Shown piece by piece: positions 1-8,425 of a stretch of 54,212 bases of DNA. A program made the position numbers and the translations under genes. The notes below the pieces were generated by a model that did no database searches, had not been told where the DNA came from, and was given only the letters and a program-made list of their open reading frames with translations. The DNA comes from Bacillota bacterium (lineage in GTDB: Bacteria; Bacillota; Clostridia; Peptostreptococcales; Anaerovoracaceae), in assembly GCA_017417045.1 (NCBI GenBank), contig JAFPZZ010000018.1, positions 1-54,212 of the forward strand. Reading direction: 5' to 3'. The stretch's first letter is position 1, and every line of letters starts with the position of its first letter.

Positions 1-242
1 CAGGCTATGCCCTCGAAGAGGGTCCCGGACATGTTCCATACCGGGTCGCCCGCGGTAAGGGTGGCGTCGAGGTGGACGTGCGATTCGATGAACGGGGGAA
101 GGACGAGCTTTCCGCCGAGGTCGCAGACTTCCTCGCCTGCTTTGGCCTCGAGACTGCTGCCTATCTCTGTAAACTTGCCGCCTTCAACTCTGAGATCCGA
201 GAGCTGCTCGGAATTCTCTATGTACGCATTTTTGTAAAGCAT
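1..242 (-). CDS. codA: Cytosine deaminase, N-terminal part (cut by window edge)
   Basis: Amidohydrolase-family enzyme that converts cytosine to uracil and ammonia in the cytoplasm. Only the first 80 residues lie in the window; the frame is still open at base 1. The reverse-strand translation shows the metal-binding PPFIESHVHLD motif followed by TAGDPVWNMSGTLFEGI, which is characteristic of CodA rather than other amidohydrolases. The ATG at 242 has a good AAGGAG about 6 bases upstream. It lies 86 bp downstream of the cytosine permease gene in the same direction, so the two form a codBA salvage operon under the attenuator at 1617-1712. An inverted repeat (CCGCGGC/GCCGCGG) sits between the genes near 271-315 and could be a processing or partial-termination hairpin. 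Other amidohydrolases of the family, such as isoguanine or creatinine deaminase, cannot be fully excluded from the fragment. Confidence 0.85.
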   Translation of the reverse strand, partial: MLYKNAYIENSEQLSDLRVEGGKFTEIGSSLEAKAGEEVCDLGGKLVLPPFIESHVHLDATLTAGDPVWNMSGTLFEGIA

Positions 243-328
243 CTTGTTCTCCTTGTATAAACGGAAAAACCGCGGCCTGCCTCTCCGGCCCCTGACTTGG
301 GGCGCGTCGGCCAGCCGCGGCTGTTTTA

Positions 329-1558
329 TTACTTGCTGATCTTGCTGTAAGCGACGTAGCAGATGCAGGCAACGACCATGGCGTTGACGGAGGCTATGCC
401 CCAGTGCACGAAATTGCCTACGAGAGCTCCGGCTATCACGCCAATGACAGCGCCCCAGTTGATCTCCTCGGTGACCTCGCGGCTGTACTTGCCGCGGTTG
501 AGGTAGTAGTCGAGGATGATGATCCCGCCGATCGGGGGGAGCGTGGCGTTGAGGAAGCTCAGCCAGCCTACGAAGTTGTTGTAGAGCCAGGCCGCGGTCA
601 CGGTGCCGAAGATTCCGGCTACGATGACGAGGGGCTTCTTTGCGATCTTGGTTATGTTGGAGAGACCGAGCGCTCCGGTGTAGAGGGCGTTGTCGTTGGT
701 CGTCCAGATGTTTGCTCCGAGCACGATGAGGGCGGGGAGCGCGAGTCCCTGGGCGATCATCACGTAGAAGATGTCGTCCTTGCCTGTGAAGGCTCCGCCT
801 ACGGCGCCGAAGGCGAACATGAGGGTGTTTCCGATGAAGAAGGCGATCACGGTGGTGATTATCGCAGTCTTGTTGTCCTTTGCGAATCTGGTGAAGTTCG
901 GGGTCGCTGTGCCTCCGCTGACGAAGGATCCGATGACCATGCCTATCGCTGTGAAGAGGCTGATCCCGCCGGAGCTCTTCGCGAATACCGCTTCGAGCCC
1001 GCCGCCCGCGTTGGTCGCGGAGACCATGGAGTAGATGCCGAGGATGGCGATCAGGGGTACGGAGATGTAGCTTACGATCTCCATGCCGCGGATGCCGAAG
1101 TAGGCGGAAGCGGTCATGCAGATGCCCGCTATGAAGATGAGCACCATCGGGCTCACTCCGAGCACCTCAGCCGCGGGATAGCCGAACATCGCGGCTCCGA
1201 CGCCAAACCAGCCGATCTGGGTCGCGCCTATCATGAGGGAAGGAAGGTAGGAACCCTTCTTTCCGAAGGAGCGCTGAGCGAGAAGGTCGAAGGAGAGACC
1301 CGTGTCGCTGCCTATATATCCGAGGAAGCCTGTGTAGCAGGCGAGCAGAGCGCCGCCGATGAGCACCGCCCAGATGAAGCCCGAAAGATCGAGCCCGTTT
1401 CCGAGGTTTGCTCCTACCGACATGCTCGCTGAGAAGAAGGTGAATCCCAGCATGATGAAAAACATCGCCAGGAATCCTTTGCGCGCGGACTTGGGTACGG
1501 CTTCAAAACTGTAATCGCTGTCCTTATGCTGAGTTTTCTTGTTCTGATCGTTAGCCAT
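329..1558 (-). CDS. codB: Cytosine permease (NCS1 family)
   Basis: Nucleobase:cation symporter-1 family transporter for cytosine uptake across the cytoplasmic membrane. The 409 residues begin with a polar tail of about 30 residues and then have about 12 hydrophobic segments; the TFFSASMSVGANLG and IGATQIGWFGVG stretches resemble CodB. Length is normal for the family (E. coli CodB has 419). The ATG at 1558 is preceded by AAGGAGG. The gene is first in the codBA operon; the mRNA leader carries a PyrR-binding loop and a terminator, so uptake should fall when UMP is plentiful. Orthology to CodB rather than to another NCS1 permease is supported by the downstream cytosine deaminase. Confidence 0.9.
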   Translation of the reverse strand: MANDQNKKTQHKDSDYSFEAVPKSARKGFLAMFFIMLGFTFFSASMSVGANLGNGLDLSGFIWAVLIGGALLACYTGFLGYIGSDTGLSFDLLAQRSFGKKGSYLPSLMIGATQIGWFGVGAAMFGYPAAEVLGVSPMVLIFIAGICMTASAYFGIRGMEIVSYISVPLIAILGIYSMVSATNAGGGLEAVFAKSSGGISLFTAIGMVIGSFVSGGTATPNFTRFAKDNKTAIITTVIAFFIGNTLMFAFGAVGGAFTGKDDIFYVMIAQGLALPALIVLGANIWTTNDNALYTGALGLSNITKIAKKPLVIVAGIFGTVTAAWLYNNFVGWLSFLNATLPPIGGIIILDYYLNRGKYSREVTEEINWGAVIGVIAGALVGNFVHWGIASVNAMVVACICYVAYSKISK

Positions 1559-1616
1559 TTTAAGGCCTCCTTTTCACTTTTTAGACTGTAACGGTCGCCG
1601 GTGTTTCGGATAGCCT

Positions 1617-1648
1617 GTAAAAAACGGCTTTCCGTCAAGGAAAGCCGT
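1617..1648 (-). terminator. Attenuator terminator in the codBA leader
   Basis: On the minus strand a 10-bp perfect stem (ACGGCTTTCC / GGAAAGCCGT, loop of 5) is followed by TTTTTT. It lies about 60 bp upstream of codB and downstream of the PyrR-binding loop, the standard place for the intrinsic terminator of a pyr attenuator. The 5' side of the stem includes TTCCTTG, which can pair with CAAGGA of the upstream element to form an antiterminator. Confidence 0.85.
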
Positions 1649-1659
1649 GATGATACTTG

Positions 1660-1712
1660 TGATCATACAGTTCCGTCCTTGGCGGCCTCTCTGGACCTCC
1701 TTAAAGCACCGT
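1660..1712 (-). promoter_or_regulatory. PyrR-binding loop (anti-antiterminator) of codBA
   Basis: The minus-strand leader reads GGTCCAGAGAGGCC, matching the conserved PyrR-recognition loop of Bacillus-type pyr attenuators (UCCAGAGAGGCU), flanked by CTTT and AAGG arms that close the lower stem. In the known mechanism UMP-bound PyrR stabilises this hairpin, the antiterminator cannot form, and the downstream terminator stops transcription. Finding it before codBA implies pyrimidine-repressed cytosine salvage. The pyrR gene is not in the window. Confidence 0.82.
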
Positions 1713-1716
1713 GGTG

Positions 1717-1746
1717 ATAATAACCTGAGGACGGATCTTTTGTCAA
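1717..1746 (-). promoter_or_regulatory. Probable codBA promoter
   Basis: On the minus strand a perfect TTGACA (1741-1746) is followed after 17-18 bp by TTATTAT (1717-1723). Transcription would start just upstream of the PyrR-binding loop, consistent with the attenuator model. Confidence 0.65.
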
Positions 1747-1774
1747 CGAGATTTCAAAATAATTATCCTGCGTT

Positions 1775-3739
1775 TTATTCGGCAGCGGGGATGCTGAATA
1801 TCTGATCCGGATATATCAGATCGGGGTCTTTTATGACGCTCCTGTTGGCGTCGTATATCCTTCTCCAGCGGCGTCCCTCGCCGTAGAATCGGTCGGATAT
1901 CTTCCACAGGGAGTCTCCCTTTACGACAGTGTACTCCGCAGGAAGGGCGGTGCTGGCGTCCGGAGCTGCAGGCTCCGCGGGGGCGGAGGGCTCAGCCGGA
2001 GCGGTCTCCGAGGGCTCAGCCGGCGCGGGATCCGAAGGCGCTGCGGGATCCACAGGGGCGCTTGTCTCGGTCGGCGCCGCATCTGCGGGCTCCTCCTTCT
2101 CGACCTTGCTCTCGTCATAGATGATAGTTATCCTGCCCTGGGGTTCGGCGTATTCCTGGCCGACGCTGCCGCCGAGCTCCTCGGTGATGTACCTGATAAG
2201 GACCTGGTTGTCCAGCATGATGCAGTCCTTTAACAGCTTGATATTCTTCTCGCCGAACATCGAATAACCGTCGCCGCAGGACTTGAGCATGAAGTCGTGG
2301 CTAGCGAGGGTATAGGTCTTTTCGAGGTCCAGGGGCTCGCCTCCTATCATGACGTCGCTGACCCTGCGCTGTCCTTCGACTCTGACGAACTCGCTCTGGT
2401 CGTTGAGGACGACGGGCGAGGGGATGGCCGTGTTCACGGTGAAGGTCAGGCCGGAGACCTGGTTGAAGCCTCCGAGCTCGCCCGGGAGGGCGGAGCAGCC
2501 GAGCTCCAGCGCGTCGGCTATCTGCTGGCCGCTGACTTCGGCCAGGCAGGCGTAGTTGCCGAAGGGATGGACGGCTATGGCGTTGCCGTAGGTGATGTCG
2601 CCCGCCGCTATGTCGGTGCGTATCCCGCCGCCGCCGACGAGGGCGATATCAGCCCCGAGGAGTATCCTGTAGGCATCGGAGCAGAGGTCGCCGAGGTTGG
2701 TCTCGGTATTTCTGACCGCGCGCTTCCCGTCCTCGCCCATGATGGTCAGGGGAACGTCAGTGTGCGCCACGACGGTGTCGCTGAGTGCCTTGAACTGAGC
2801 GGTGATGCCTTCGAGGAAGGCGGTCGCTTCGGGCTCCGGCTCGACCTCATCGGCAGGAATTATCTCTGCCGTGACGCTGCCGTCGGCGTGGAGTATCACC
2901 CTGCCGATATTCGCGAGCTTGGTGCCGGTCTGGGCCGCAGGCACGAGCCTGCCGTCGGCCGCCGCGTAGCTCGCAGCGTAGGTGCTGTGGGAATGTCCGT
3001 CTATGAAGGCGTCGATCCCGGTAGTGTTAGCTATTACGTCGAAGGCCGACCAGGGGCTCGATTCCTCGTTGACGCCGAGGTGGCCTACCGCGATGACCCA
3101 GTCGGCTCCTTCAGCCCTGGCCGCGTCCGCGGCTTTCTGTACGGCGTCATAGAGCTCCTGTCCGTTGCCGCCTTCGCAGAAGCTGTAGATGAAGTTTCCG
3201 TCCCCGTCCTGGAAGGTCACGGGATCGGATTTCGCAAGGGTCTCCGGGGTCGCGATGCCTATGAAGGCGAGCTTCTTGCCCTTGATCTCAAATATCTTGT
3301 ACGGTTCGAAGATCTGCTGTCCGCTCCTCAGATCTATGAAGTTGCAGCATACGTAGGGGAATTCCGACAGGTCTTTCGCTATATGAAGGAACTGCTCCAT
3401 GCCGTAGTCGAACTCGTGGTTGCCGGGGACAGCGAGGTCGTAGCCCGCGTAGTTCATGATGTCGGTGATGTACTCTCCCTTGGACACGGTCCCGATGACG
3501 TCGCCCTGTATGGCGTCGCCGTTGTCTATCAGGAGGTCCGCCTCTTTTGCAAGGGTCACGAGCCTGTCGTAGGGCAGGTAGCCGCAGTGCACGTCGTTGG
3601 TGTGCAGGATGACTATGTCTTCGGATCCCGCCTCCGCAGCCGGGGCAGCGGATCCTGAGCCTTCTTCATCCGCGAAGGCAGCCGGCGCGAGCGAGAGCAC
3701 TATAGCCAGCGCAGTCAAAAGTGATAATAGCTTTTTCAT
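1775..3739 (-). CDS. Secreted 5'-nucleotidase / cyclic phosphodiesterase with LysM domain
   Basis: UshA-type enzyme that would dephosphorylate extracellular nucleotides so that nucleosides can be taken up. The 654 residues have a signal peptide (1-23, ending in PAAFA), a calcineurin-like metallophosphatase domain (about 35-270, with HTNDVH, DNGD, GNHEFDYG and GHSH), a 5'-nucleotidase C-terminal domain (about 300-500), a Pro/Ala/Ser/Glu linker (about 530-590) and a C-terminal LysM domain starting YTVVKGDSLWKISDRFYG. The LysM domain should hold it on peptidoglycan. An upstream in-frame start exists at 3892, but the ATG at 3739 directly precedes the signal peptide and has AAGGAG. It neighbours codBA, which suits a nucleotide-salvage neighbourhood. 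A second member of the family lies at 15748-17274. Confidence 0.88.
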   Translation of the reverse strand: MKKLLSLLTALAIVLSLAPAAFADEEGSGSAAPAAEAGSEDIVILHTNDVHCGYLPYDRLVTLAKEADLLIDNGDAIQGDVIGTVSKGEYITDIMNYAGYDLAVPGNHEFDYGMEQFLHIAKDLSEFPYVCCNFIDLRSGQQIFEPYKIFEIKGKKLAFIGIATPETLAKSDPVTFQDGDGNFIYSFCEGGNGQELYDAVQKAADAARAEGADWVIAVGHLGVNEESSPWSAFDVIANTTGIDAFIDGHSHSTYAASYAAADGRLVPAAQTGTKLANIGRVILHADGSVTAEIIPADEVEPEPEATAFLEGITAQFKALSDTVVAHTDVPLTIMGEDGKRAVRNTETNLGDLCSDAYRILLGADIALVGGGGIRTDIAAGDITYGNAIAVHPFGNYACLAEVSGQQIADALELGCSALPGELGGFNQVSGLTFTVNTAIPSPVVLNDQSEFVRVEGQRRVSDVMIGGEPLDLEKTYTLASHDFMLKSCGDGYSMFGEKNIKLLKDCIMLDNQVLIRYITEELGGSVGQEYAEPQGRITIIYDESKVEKEEPADAAPTETSAPVDPAAPSDPAPAEPSETAPAEPSAPAEPAAPDASTALPAEYTVVKGDSLWKISDRFYGEGRRWRRIYDANRSVIKDPDLIYPDQIFSIPAAE

Positions 3740-3885
3740 GACCTTCTCCTTTGTACAGTAAAAAGCAGATATATCATCGTATAAATAATAGCACAGCTTT
3801 GCGCGCGGAGGGCGCCGAAGGACGCCTGAGGCAACAAAAAAACCGAATATATTAAGCATTTTTAATATATGCCGCGCATAATTCG

Positions 3886-3914
3886 TATACATTATAATGT
3901 AGCTATGCTATAAT
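3886..3914 (+). promoter_or_regulatory. Promoter of the SLH surface-protein gene
   Basis: TATACA (3886-3891), 17-bp spacer, then a consensus TATAAT (3909-3914). An AGGAGG Shine-Dalgarno follows at about 3929-3934 and the ATG at 3943. The surrounding 90 bp are AT-rich compared with the flanking genes. Confidence 0.6.
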
Positions 3915-3942
3915 ATACCCACAAAATAGGAGGTTTATCGCA

Positions 3943-6900
3943 ATGAAGCAAGGAAAACGCATATTGGCCTTGGTGCTGGCGCTCGTCCTGGTCATCGGCG
4001 TTCTGCCGATGAGCGCTTTCGCGTCGACATCAGCGGTGGTCGACGGCGACAGCGGCGACGCCCCTTTGGCCTCTATCAAGTATAACGGCACCGTATACAA
4101 GCCGGACAGCCACAAGATCATCGAGATACTTGTGCCTAACAACAACGGCAAAGCGGTCAGCATCAGCACGTCCGACATAGGTACTTTCAAGGACAACAGC
4201 GGATACAAGATCGGCTCCCATGAATTCCAGGACAAGACCGTAAAAATGGAAAAGGACATGGACGGAGCCAGCACGAAGGTTACGATCTTCTATACGAAGA
4301 CCGGAGACGATACCAAGTACAAGGTAGACTATACTCTCGGCTTCGAAAGAGATGAGTTCAAGGCTCCGAGCTTCAACGGCGATATCACTGTCGAGCTCGA
4401 CACCTCGGACACCTCCGGGCATTCCTTCAAGAACACCGATTTCACCAAGCTCTATTCCAAGAACGACGGAACCGATATCAAGTACATCGAGATAGAGGGT
4501 GAATCCGATATCGCTCAGTTCAAGGTCAGCTCCTCCGCCTACAACGGGGAAAAGCTCACCACCTCCAAGATGAGTAATCTCAAGCTCATCCCCAAGGCCG
4601 CCGGAAGCGCCTGGTTCACTGTCTACGCCTATGACAGCAACGGCGACAAGGTCGATGGAGACGTAACCATAGACGTCACGGTAAAGAACTCCGGAAAGCT
4701 CTCCAAGCTCACGGAGAAGATCACCCAGACCGAGACTCTCACGCTGAGCAGCGTCGGACTCGCCGCAGCCTTCAAGAAGGCCGCCGGAAGCGAGATGACC
4801 CACGTCACCTTCACCGAGCTTCCCGAATACGGCGATATAAAGAACGGCACCACCGCGGTCAAGACCAAGACCGCCTATACGGCCGCCGAATTCGCCAAGA
4901 TGAAGTTCACGCCCAGCAAGAGCAAGGTCACCAAGACCGTCACCGACAGCTTCAGCTACACGGCTGAGGACTCGGATGGGAACAGCTACAAGGGCACCGT
5001 CGATATCAGGATAATCTATGACGAGCTGGATATCGACGACATCACCGTCAACATGAAGATGAACGGCGTGCTCAGCCTTAGCAGCGCTAAGATACCCACT
5101 GCCTTCAAGGACGATACCAAGCTCACGCTCGACTACGTATACTTCTATCTCCCCGACGAGGGCGAGCTCAGGTACAACTACAAGAGCAGCTCCAGCAAGG
5201 GCACTCTCGTGGACGAGGACACCGAGTATTACAACTCCACGTCCAGCAGCAAGAAGACCATCTCCAACGTAAGCTACATCCCCGAGAAGAACTTCAAGGG
5301 CACCGTATACATCGGATTCATCGGTTACGATACCAAGAACGAGGACCCGTATGAAGGGCGCATAGTCGTCAAGGTGGCCGACAGCGACATGAGCGACATC
5401 GATCCGTACGAGATCGACAACGATGAGGTCATGTCCTTCAAGGAGTTTGAGGTCTCCGCGGATATCAACGCTGCGTTCAAGGATATGACGAAGTCGAACT
5501 ACAGCTACGTCAAGTTCGATCTTCCCGATTCCGACGAGGGCATACTCCGCTACGGATATACCTCCGACAGCAAGCCCGGCACCAAGCTGACCTCCTCCAC
5601 CAAGGTCTACAGGAGCGGAAGCACCGGAGTGCTCATGAGCGACGTCGTCTTCATCCCCGATGAGGACTTCACCGGCACCTGCCAGATCGACTTCACCGCT
5701 TACAGCGACGATGACGAGTACGACGGGACCCTGACCATCAAGGTCGGCGGCACCGATTACGACATCGCCACGCTCAAGTATACGATAGACAGCGGAAAGA
5801 CCTTCACCTTCAAGCCCAGCGACATCAACACCAAGTTCAAGAAGGCTGCGGGGGAGACCCTGGATTACATCATCTTCGAGACCGTACCGGCCTCCAAGAA
5901 GGGAACCCTCTACTACAACTACAAGTCCAGCACCGGCAAGGGCACCAAGGTAGAGGTCGACGAGGATGAGTTCTACTACAACGACAAGAGCGAGAACCTC
6001 ATCTCCGATCTCGTATTCGTCCCCGCAAGCGGAGCGAGCGGCGCTATGACCTTCGTCTACTGGGGCTACTCCGGCAGAGACAGCTATGAGGGCAAGATCG
6101 TGGTCACGGTCAGCGAGGCCAGCAAGGATGTGGCCGATCTGACTTACAAGATCAACAACAACCAGCTCCTTAAGCTCAGCAGCGCCGACATCGCGACCCA
6201 GTTCAAGAAGGTCTCCAGCGAGACCCTCGACTACATCAAGCTCGAGCTTCCCGGATCCGCAGCAGGCACCCTGTACTACGATTACACCTCCGCTGTGAAG
6301 AACGGCGGCATAGTGTTCGCGGATGACGAGCTCTACCGCACCGGTTCCAAGAACCTGCTGATCGACAGCGTGACCCTGGTACCCAACATCGACTACGTAG
6401 GCACCTTCGATATCAAGTACACGGCTTACGACGAGGATGAACAGAAGTACAGCGGCAAGATCACCGTTACGGTGACCGAGCCGACCACCTTCCCGGATAA
6501 CCCCAAGACCATAAATGGCACTGCGAGCTGGTACTACAACTCCTCCAAGTGGGGCGTTGGCAGAGGCATCGTAGCCGGAGCTCTCGACGCCGACGGAGTG
6601 ACCCGTCTGCATCCCGAGTGGACCTGCACCTGGGCCCACATCCTGACCTTCCTCTGGAGGGCCAACGGATCTCCGGAGCCCACAGCAAAGAGCGCAGGCG
6701 ACATCAAGGGAGACGAGTGGTACGCGAAGGCCATACTTTGGGCGGTTGAGAAGAACATAGCTCCTTCCGGAGCCACCTCCAAGGGCACCAAGGGCGGCTA
6801 TGAGAGCCCCTGCACCAGAGCTCAGGCTCTCCAGTTCATCTACAAGTCCTTCGGATCCCCGTCCGTCAGCGGACTTTCGAACAAGTTCACCGACGTCAAG

Positions 6901-7065
6901 TCCTCCGACGAGTACTACAACGCGGTGCTCTGGGGCGTAGACAAGGGCATCACCAACGGGACCAATCCGAACGCGCCTGTCTTCGAGCCTAACACCACCT
7001 GCACCAGAGGCCACATCATCACCTTCCTCTACAGAGCTTACGAGAAGAAAGATCTCGCCAAGTAG
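3943..7065 (+). CDS. Large cell-surface protein with five Ig-like repeats and three SLH domains
   Basis: Secreted protein of 1040 residues, probably bound non-covalently to secondary cell-wall polymer. It has a signal peptide (about 1-28, MKQGKRILALVLALVLVIG...), a unique N-terminal region (30-250), five tandem repeats of 110-125 residues (about 252-855) and three S-layer homology domains (about 860-1035) with the usual WAV/LWGV...CTRA...FLYRA pattern. The repeats share a TLDYIxFELP...GTLYYNYxSS core, a FVP motif, and an end of the type YEGKIVVTV, suggesting beta-sandwich modules. Acidic Asp/Glu-rich loops may bind Ca2+. Codon choice is strongly C-ending with few ATA codons, as expected for an abundant protein. 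The AGGAGG and promoter upstream decide the ATG. It may be the S-layer protein or an S-layer-associated adhesin; its ligand is unknown. Confidence 0.85.
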   Translation: MKQGKRILALVLALVLVIGVLPMSAFASTSAVVDGDSGDAPLASIKYNGTVYKPDSHKIIEILVPNNNGKAVSISTSDIGTFKDNSGYKIGSHEFQDKTVKMEKDMDGASTKVTIFYTKTGDDTKYKVDYTLGFERDEFKAPSFNGDITVELDTSDTSGHSFKNTDFTKLYSKNDGTDIKYIEIEGESDIAQFKVSSSAYNGEKLTTSKMSNLKLIPKAAGSAWFTVYAYDSNGDKVDGDVTIDVTVKNSGKLSKLTEKITQTETLTLSSVGLAAAFKKAAGSEMTHVTFTELPEYGDIKNGTTAVKTKTAYTAAEFAKMKFTPSKSKVTKTVTDSFSYTAEDSDGNSYKGTVDIRIIYDELDIDDITVNMKMNGVLSLSSAKIPTAFKDDTKLTLDYVYFYLPDEGELRYNYKSSSSKGTLVDEDTEYYNSTSSSKKTISNVSYIPEKNFKGTVYIGFIGYDTKNEDPYEGRIVVKVADSDMSDIDPYEIDNDEVMSFKEFEVSADINAAFKDMTKSNYSYVKFDLPDSDEGILRYGYTSDSKPGTKLTSSTKVYRSGSTGVLMSDVVFIPDEDFTGTCQIDFTAYSDDDEYDGTLTIKVGGTDYDIATLKYTIDSGKTFTFKPSDINTKFKKAAGETLDYIIFETVPASKKGTLYYNYKSSTGKGTKVEVDEDEFYYNDKSENLISDLVFVPASGASGAMTFVYWGYSGRDSYEGKIVVTVSEASKDVADLTYKINNNQLLKLSSADIATQFKKVSSETLDYIKLELPGSAAGTLYYDYTSAVKNGGIVFADDELYRTGSKNLLIDSVTLVPNIDYVGTFDIKYTAYDEDEQKYSGKITVTVTEPTTFPDNPKTINGTASWYYNSSKWGVGRGIVAGALDADGVTRLHPEWTCTWAHILTFLWRANGSPEPTAKSAGDIKGDEWYAKAILWAVEKNIAPSGATSKGTKGGYESPCTRAQALQFIYKSFGSPSVSGLSNKFTDVKSSDEYYNAVLWGVDKGITNGTNPNAPVFEPNTTCTRGHIITFLYRAYEKKDLAK
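4696..6480 (+). repeat. Five tandem repeats coding for surface-protein modules
   Basis: Repeat units start at about 4699, 5023, 5398, 5758 and 6127. The last two are the most alike: both have a TLDYI segment, GTLYY(N/D)Y and a terminal KI.VTV strand. The units are diverged at DNA level, so they are old duplications rather than a slippage tract. Confidence 0.75.
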
Positions 7066-7094
7066 CGGCAGGCTGGAAAGCAGCATAAAGCAAT

Positions 7095-7125
7095 AAAAAA
7101 GGGATGTCTTCGGACATCCCTTTTT
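7095..7125. terminator. Bidirectional terminator between SLH gene and azlD
   Basis: Perfect 8-bp stem GGGATGTC / GACATCCC with a TTCG tetraloop, flanked by AAAAAA on the left and TTTTT on the right, so it works for both convergent transcripts. Confidence 0.9.
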
Positions 7126-7204
7126 GCTGCATGATGAGGCCAGGATACGGGCTGCATACCTGTGGAAAGGCATGCGTCCGGCGCCGGAAGGGTCATTAGC
7201 GGTC

Positions 7205-7510
7205 TCAGATGAGCAGGAACTCGGCTGCGAGCACCACCGCGCAGCAGATGACCGCGACAGGAAGCAGTCCGGCTCCGAGCCATGCCGCTGCGATCCCCGC
7301 GATGAGCGCGAGGGCGCCCGCGACGGGGCTCTGAGTGGCCTCCACTATGGCGGGGAAGGTCATTATAGACAGCGTAACGTAGGGCACGTAGTACAGGAAG
7401 GACTGCACGAAGCGGCTCTTTATCGGCTTCCTGAATATGGTCAGCGGAAGCACCCTGACGAGATATGAGGTGATGAACATCACCGCTATGTAGCTGTAGG
7501 TCTTGTCCAT
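7205..7510 (-). CDS. azlD: AzlD-family small subunit of branched-chain amino acid exporter
   Basis: Membrane protein of 101 residues with about three to four hydrophobic segments, matching the AzlD family (SYLVRVLPLTIFRK and FLYYVPYVTLSIMTFPAI are typical). AzlD works with AzlC to export branched-chain amino acids and their analogues. The gene starts 9 bp after azlC ends, so the two are co-transcribed. Length is normal for the family. The substrate is inferred from the family only. Confidence 0.88.
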   Translation of the reverse strand: MDKTYSYIAVMFITSYLVRVLPLTIFRKPIKSRFVQSFLYYVPYVTLSIMTFPAIVEATQSPVAGALALIAGIAAAWLGAGLLPVAVICCAVVLAAEFLLI

Positions 7511-7519
7511 GGGATCCTC

Positions 7520-8242
7520 TCAGTCGATATCGTCATCGGTCGGGACGGGAAAGAGCAGGGCGGCGGCCGAGGCTATGACAAGGGTCAGTATGATGGTCCT
7601 CGTTCCGGAGCTTATCCCGGAGAGCAGACTGACGCGCCCCGTAATATACGACGCCGCGAAGCATACGGCCACTATGCCGCCTATGACGCGGCTCTTTTTC
7701 GCGGGAGGGATGACTATAGCGAGGAACATCCCGTAGAGCGCCACGCTGAGTGCGCTTACGATGCGGGCCGGAAGCACGTCCCCGGAAATGACTCCGAGAG
7801 CCGTCCCGAGCGCCCAAAGCGGCACGGAGCTGAGTATCCCGCCGTAGTAGTACCACGGATCCAGATGCCCGGGCCTCGCGATGTTTATGGCAAAGAGCTC
7901 GTCCGTGATCGCGTAGCCGAAGATCAGCCTGTGTACGAAGGGCATCTTCTCGCTGCAGCGCTGCGACAGCGCGAGGCTCATCAGCATGTAGCGCATGTTC
8001 GTTATGAAGGTCATCAGCGAGACCTCGGCATAGCTCGCGCCCGCGGCTATGAGGGTGAAGCCCGCGTATTCACCGGCGGAAGCCGTACAGAGCAGGCTCG
8101 CTATGAAGCCCTGCATCGCGCTCAGTCCGGCGTTGTGCGCCGTGATCCCGAGCGAGAATGACACGGCGAAATAGCCGAGCCCTATTGGCACGGCGTCGCG
8201 CAAGCCATCTCCGAATGATCTCGCTCTGCTTACTTCGCTCAT
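7520..8242 (-). CDS. azlC: AzlC-family branched-chain amino acid exporter, large subunit
   Basis: Membrane protein of 240 residues with about eight hydrophobic segments. The opening GLRDAVPIGLGYFAVSFSLGI and the FTNEL-like ITDELFAI motif are typical of AzlC. It is the first gene of a two-gene azlCD operon. The ATG at 8242 lies only 8 bp from a good -10 box, with no Shine-Dalgarno between, so the mRNA may be leaderless. Some family members export other amino acids or small analogues; the substrate cannot be read from the sequence. Confidence 0.88.
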   Translation of the reverse strand: MSEVSRARSFGDGLRDAVPIGLGYFAVSFSLGITAHNAGLSAMQGFIASLLCTASAGEYAGFTLIAAGASYAEVSLMTFITNMRYMLMSLALSQRCSEKMPFVHRLIFGYAITDELFAINIARPGHLDPWYYYGGILSSVPLWALGTALGVISGDVLPARIVSALSVALYGMFLAIVIPPAKKSRVIGGIVAVCFAASYITGRVSLLSGISSGTRTIILTLVIASAAALLFPVPTDDDID

Positions 8243-8250
8243 GATGGTCT

Positions 8251-8279
8251 ATTATAATGCGGCAGATGGGATTTGTCTT
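8251..8279 (-). promoter_or_regulatory. azlCD promoter (apparently leaderless)
   Basis: Minus strand: AAGACA (8274-8279), 17 bp, TATAAT (8251-8256), then 8 bases and the azlC ATG. Transcription should start at or next to the A of the start codon. Confidence 0.55.
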
Positions 8280-8335
8280 GCGGTATGTGAAAAAACTGCC
8301 TTGGAACTGGCTTTGCTTGCGTCGTAAAGGGGCAA

Positions 8336-8366
8336 TAAAAGAGCCCTGCTTTCGCTGGGCTCTTCG
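8336..8366 (-). terminator. Terminator of the lipoprotein gene
   Basis: AGAGCCC / GGGCTCT stem with a purine/pyrimidine-matched loop, located 60 bp downstream of the lipoprotein stop on the minus strand and followed there by TTTTATT. Confidence 0.65.
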
Positions 8367-8425
8367 CTGTTTTTTGCGTTGCCGCGGACTTTGGCCGCGG
8401 ATGCCGGGGCTCTGGCTGTCCTTAT

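Noticed and set aside
7..260. Forward-strand frames at the left edge
   Set aside because: They are shadows of the minus-strand cytosine deaminase gene, which shows clear CodA motifs.
4030..7173. A 1047-codon open frame on the minus strand opposite the SLH gene
   Set aside because: It is a shadow of the codon bias of the plus-strand gene: low-complexity Val/Gly/Asp-rich sequence, no domains, no ribosome site. The plus-strand gene has signal peptide, repeats and SLH domains.
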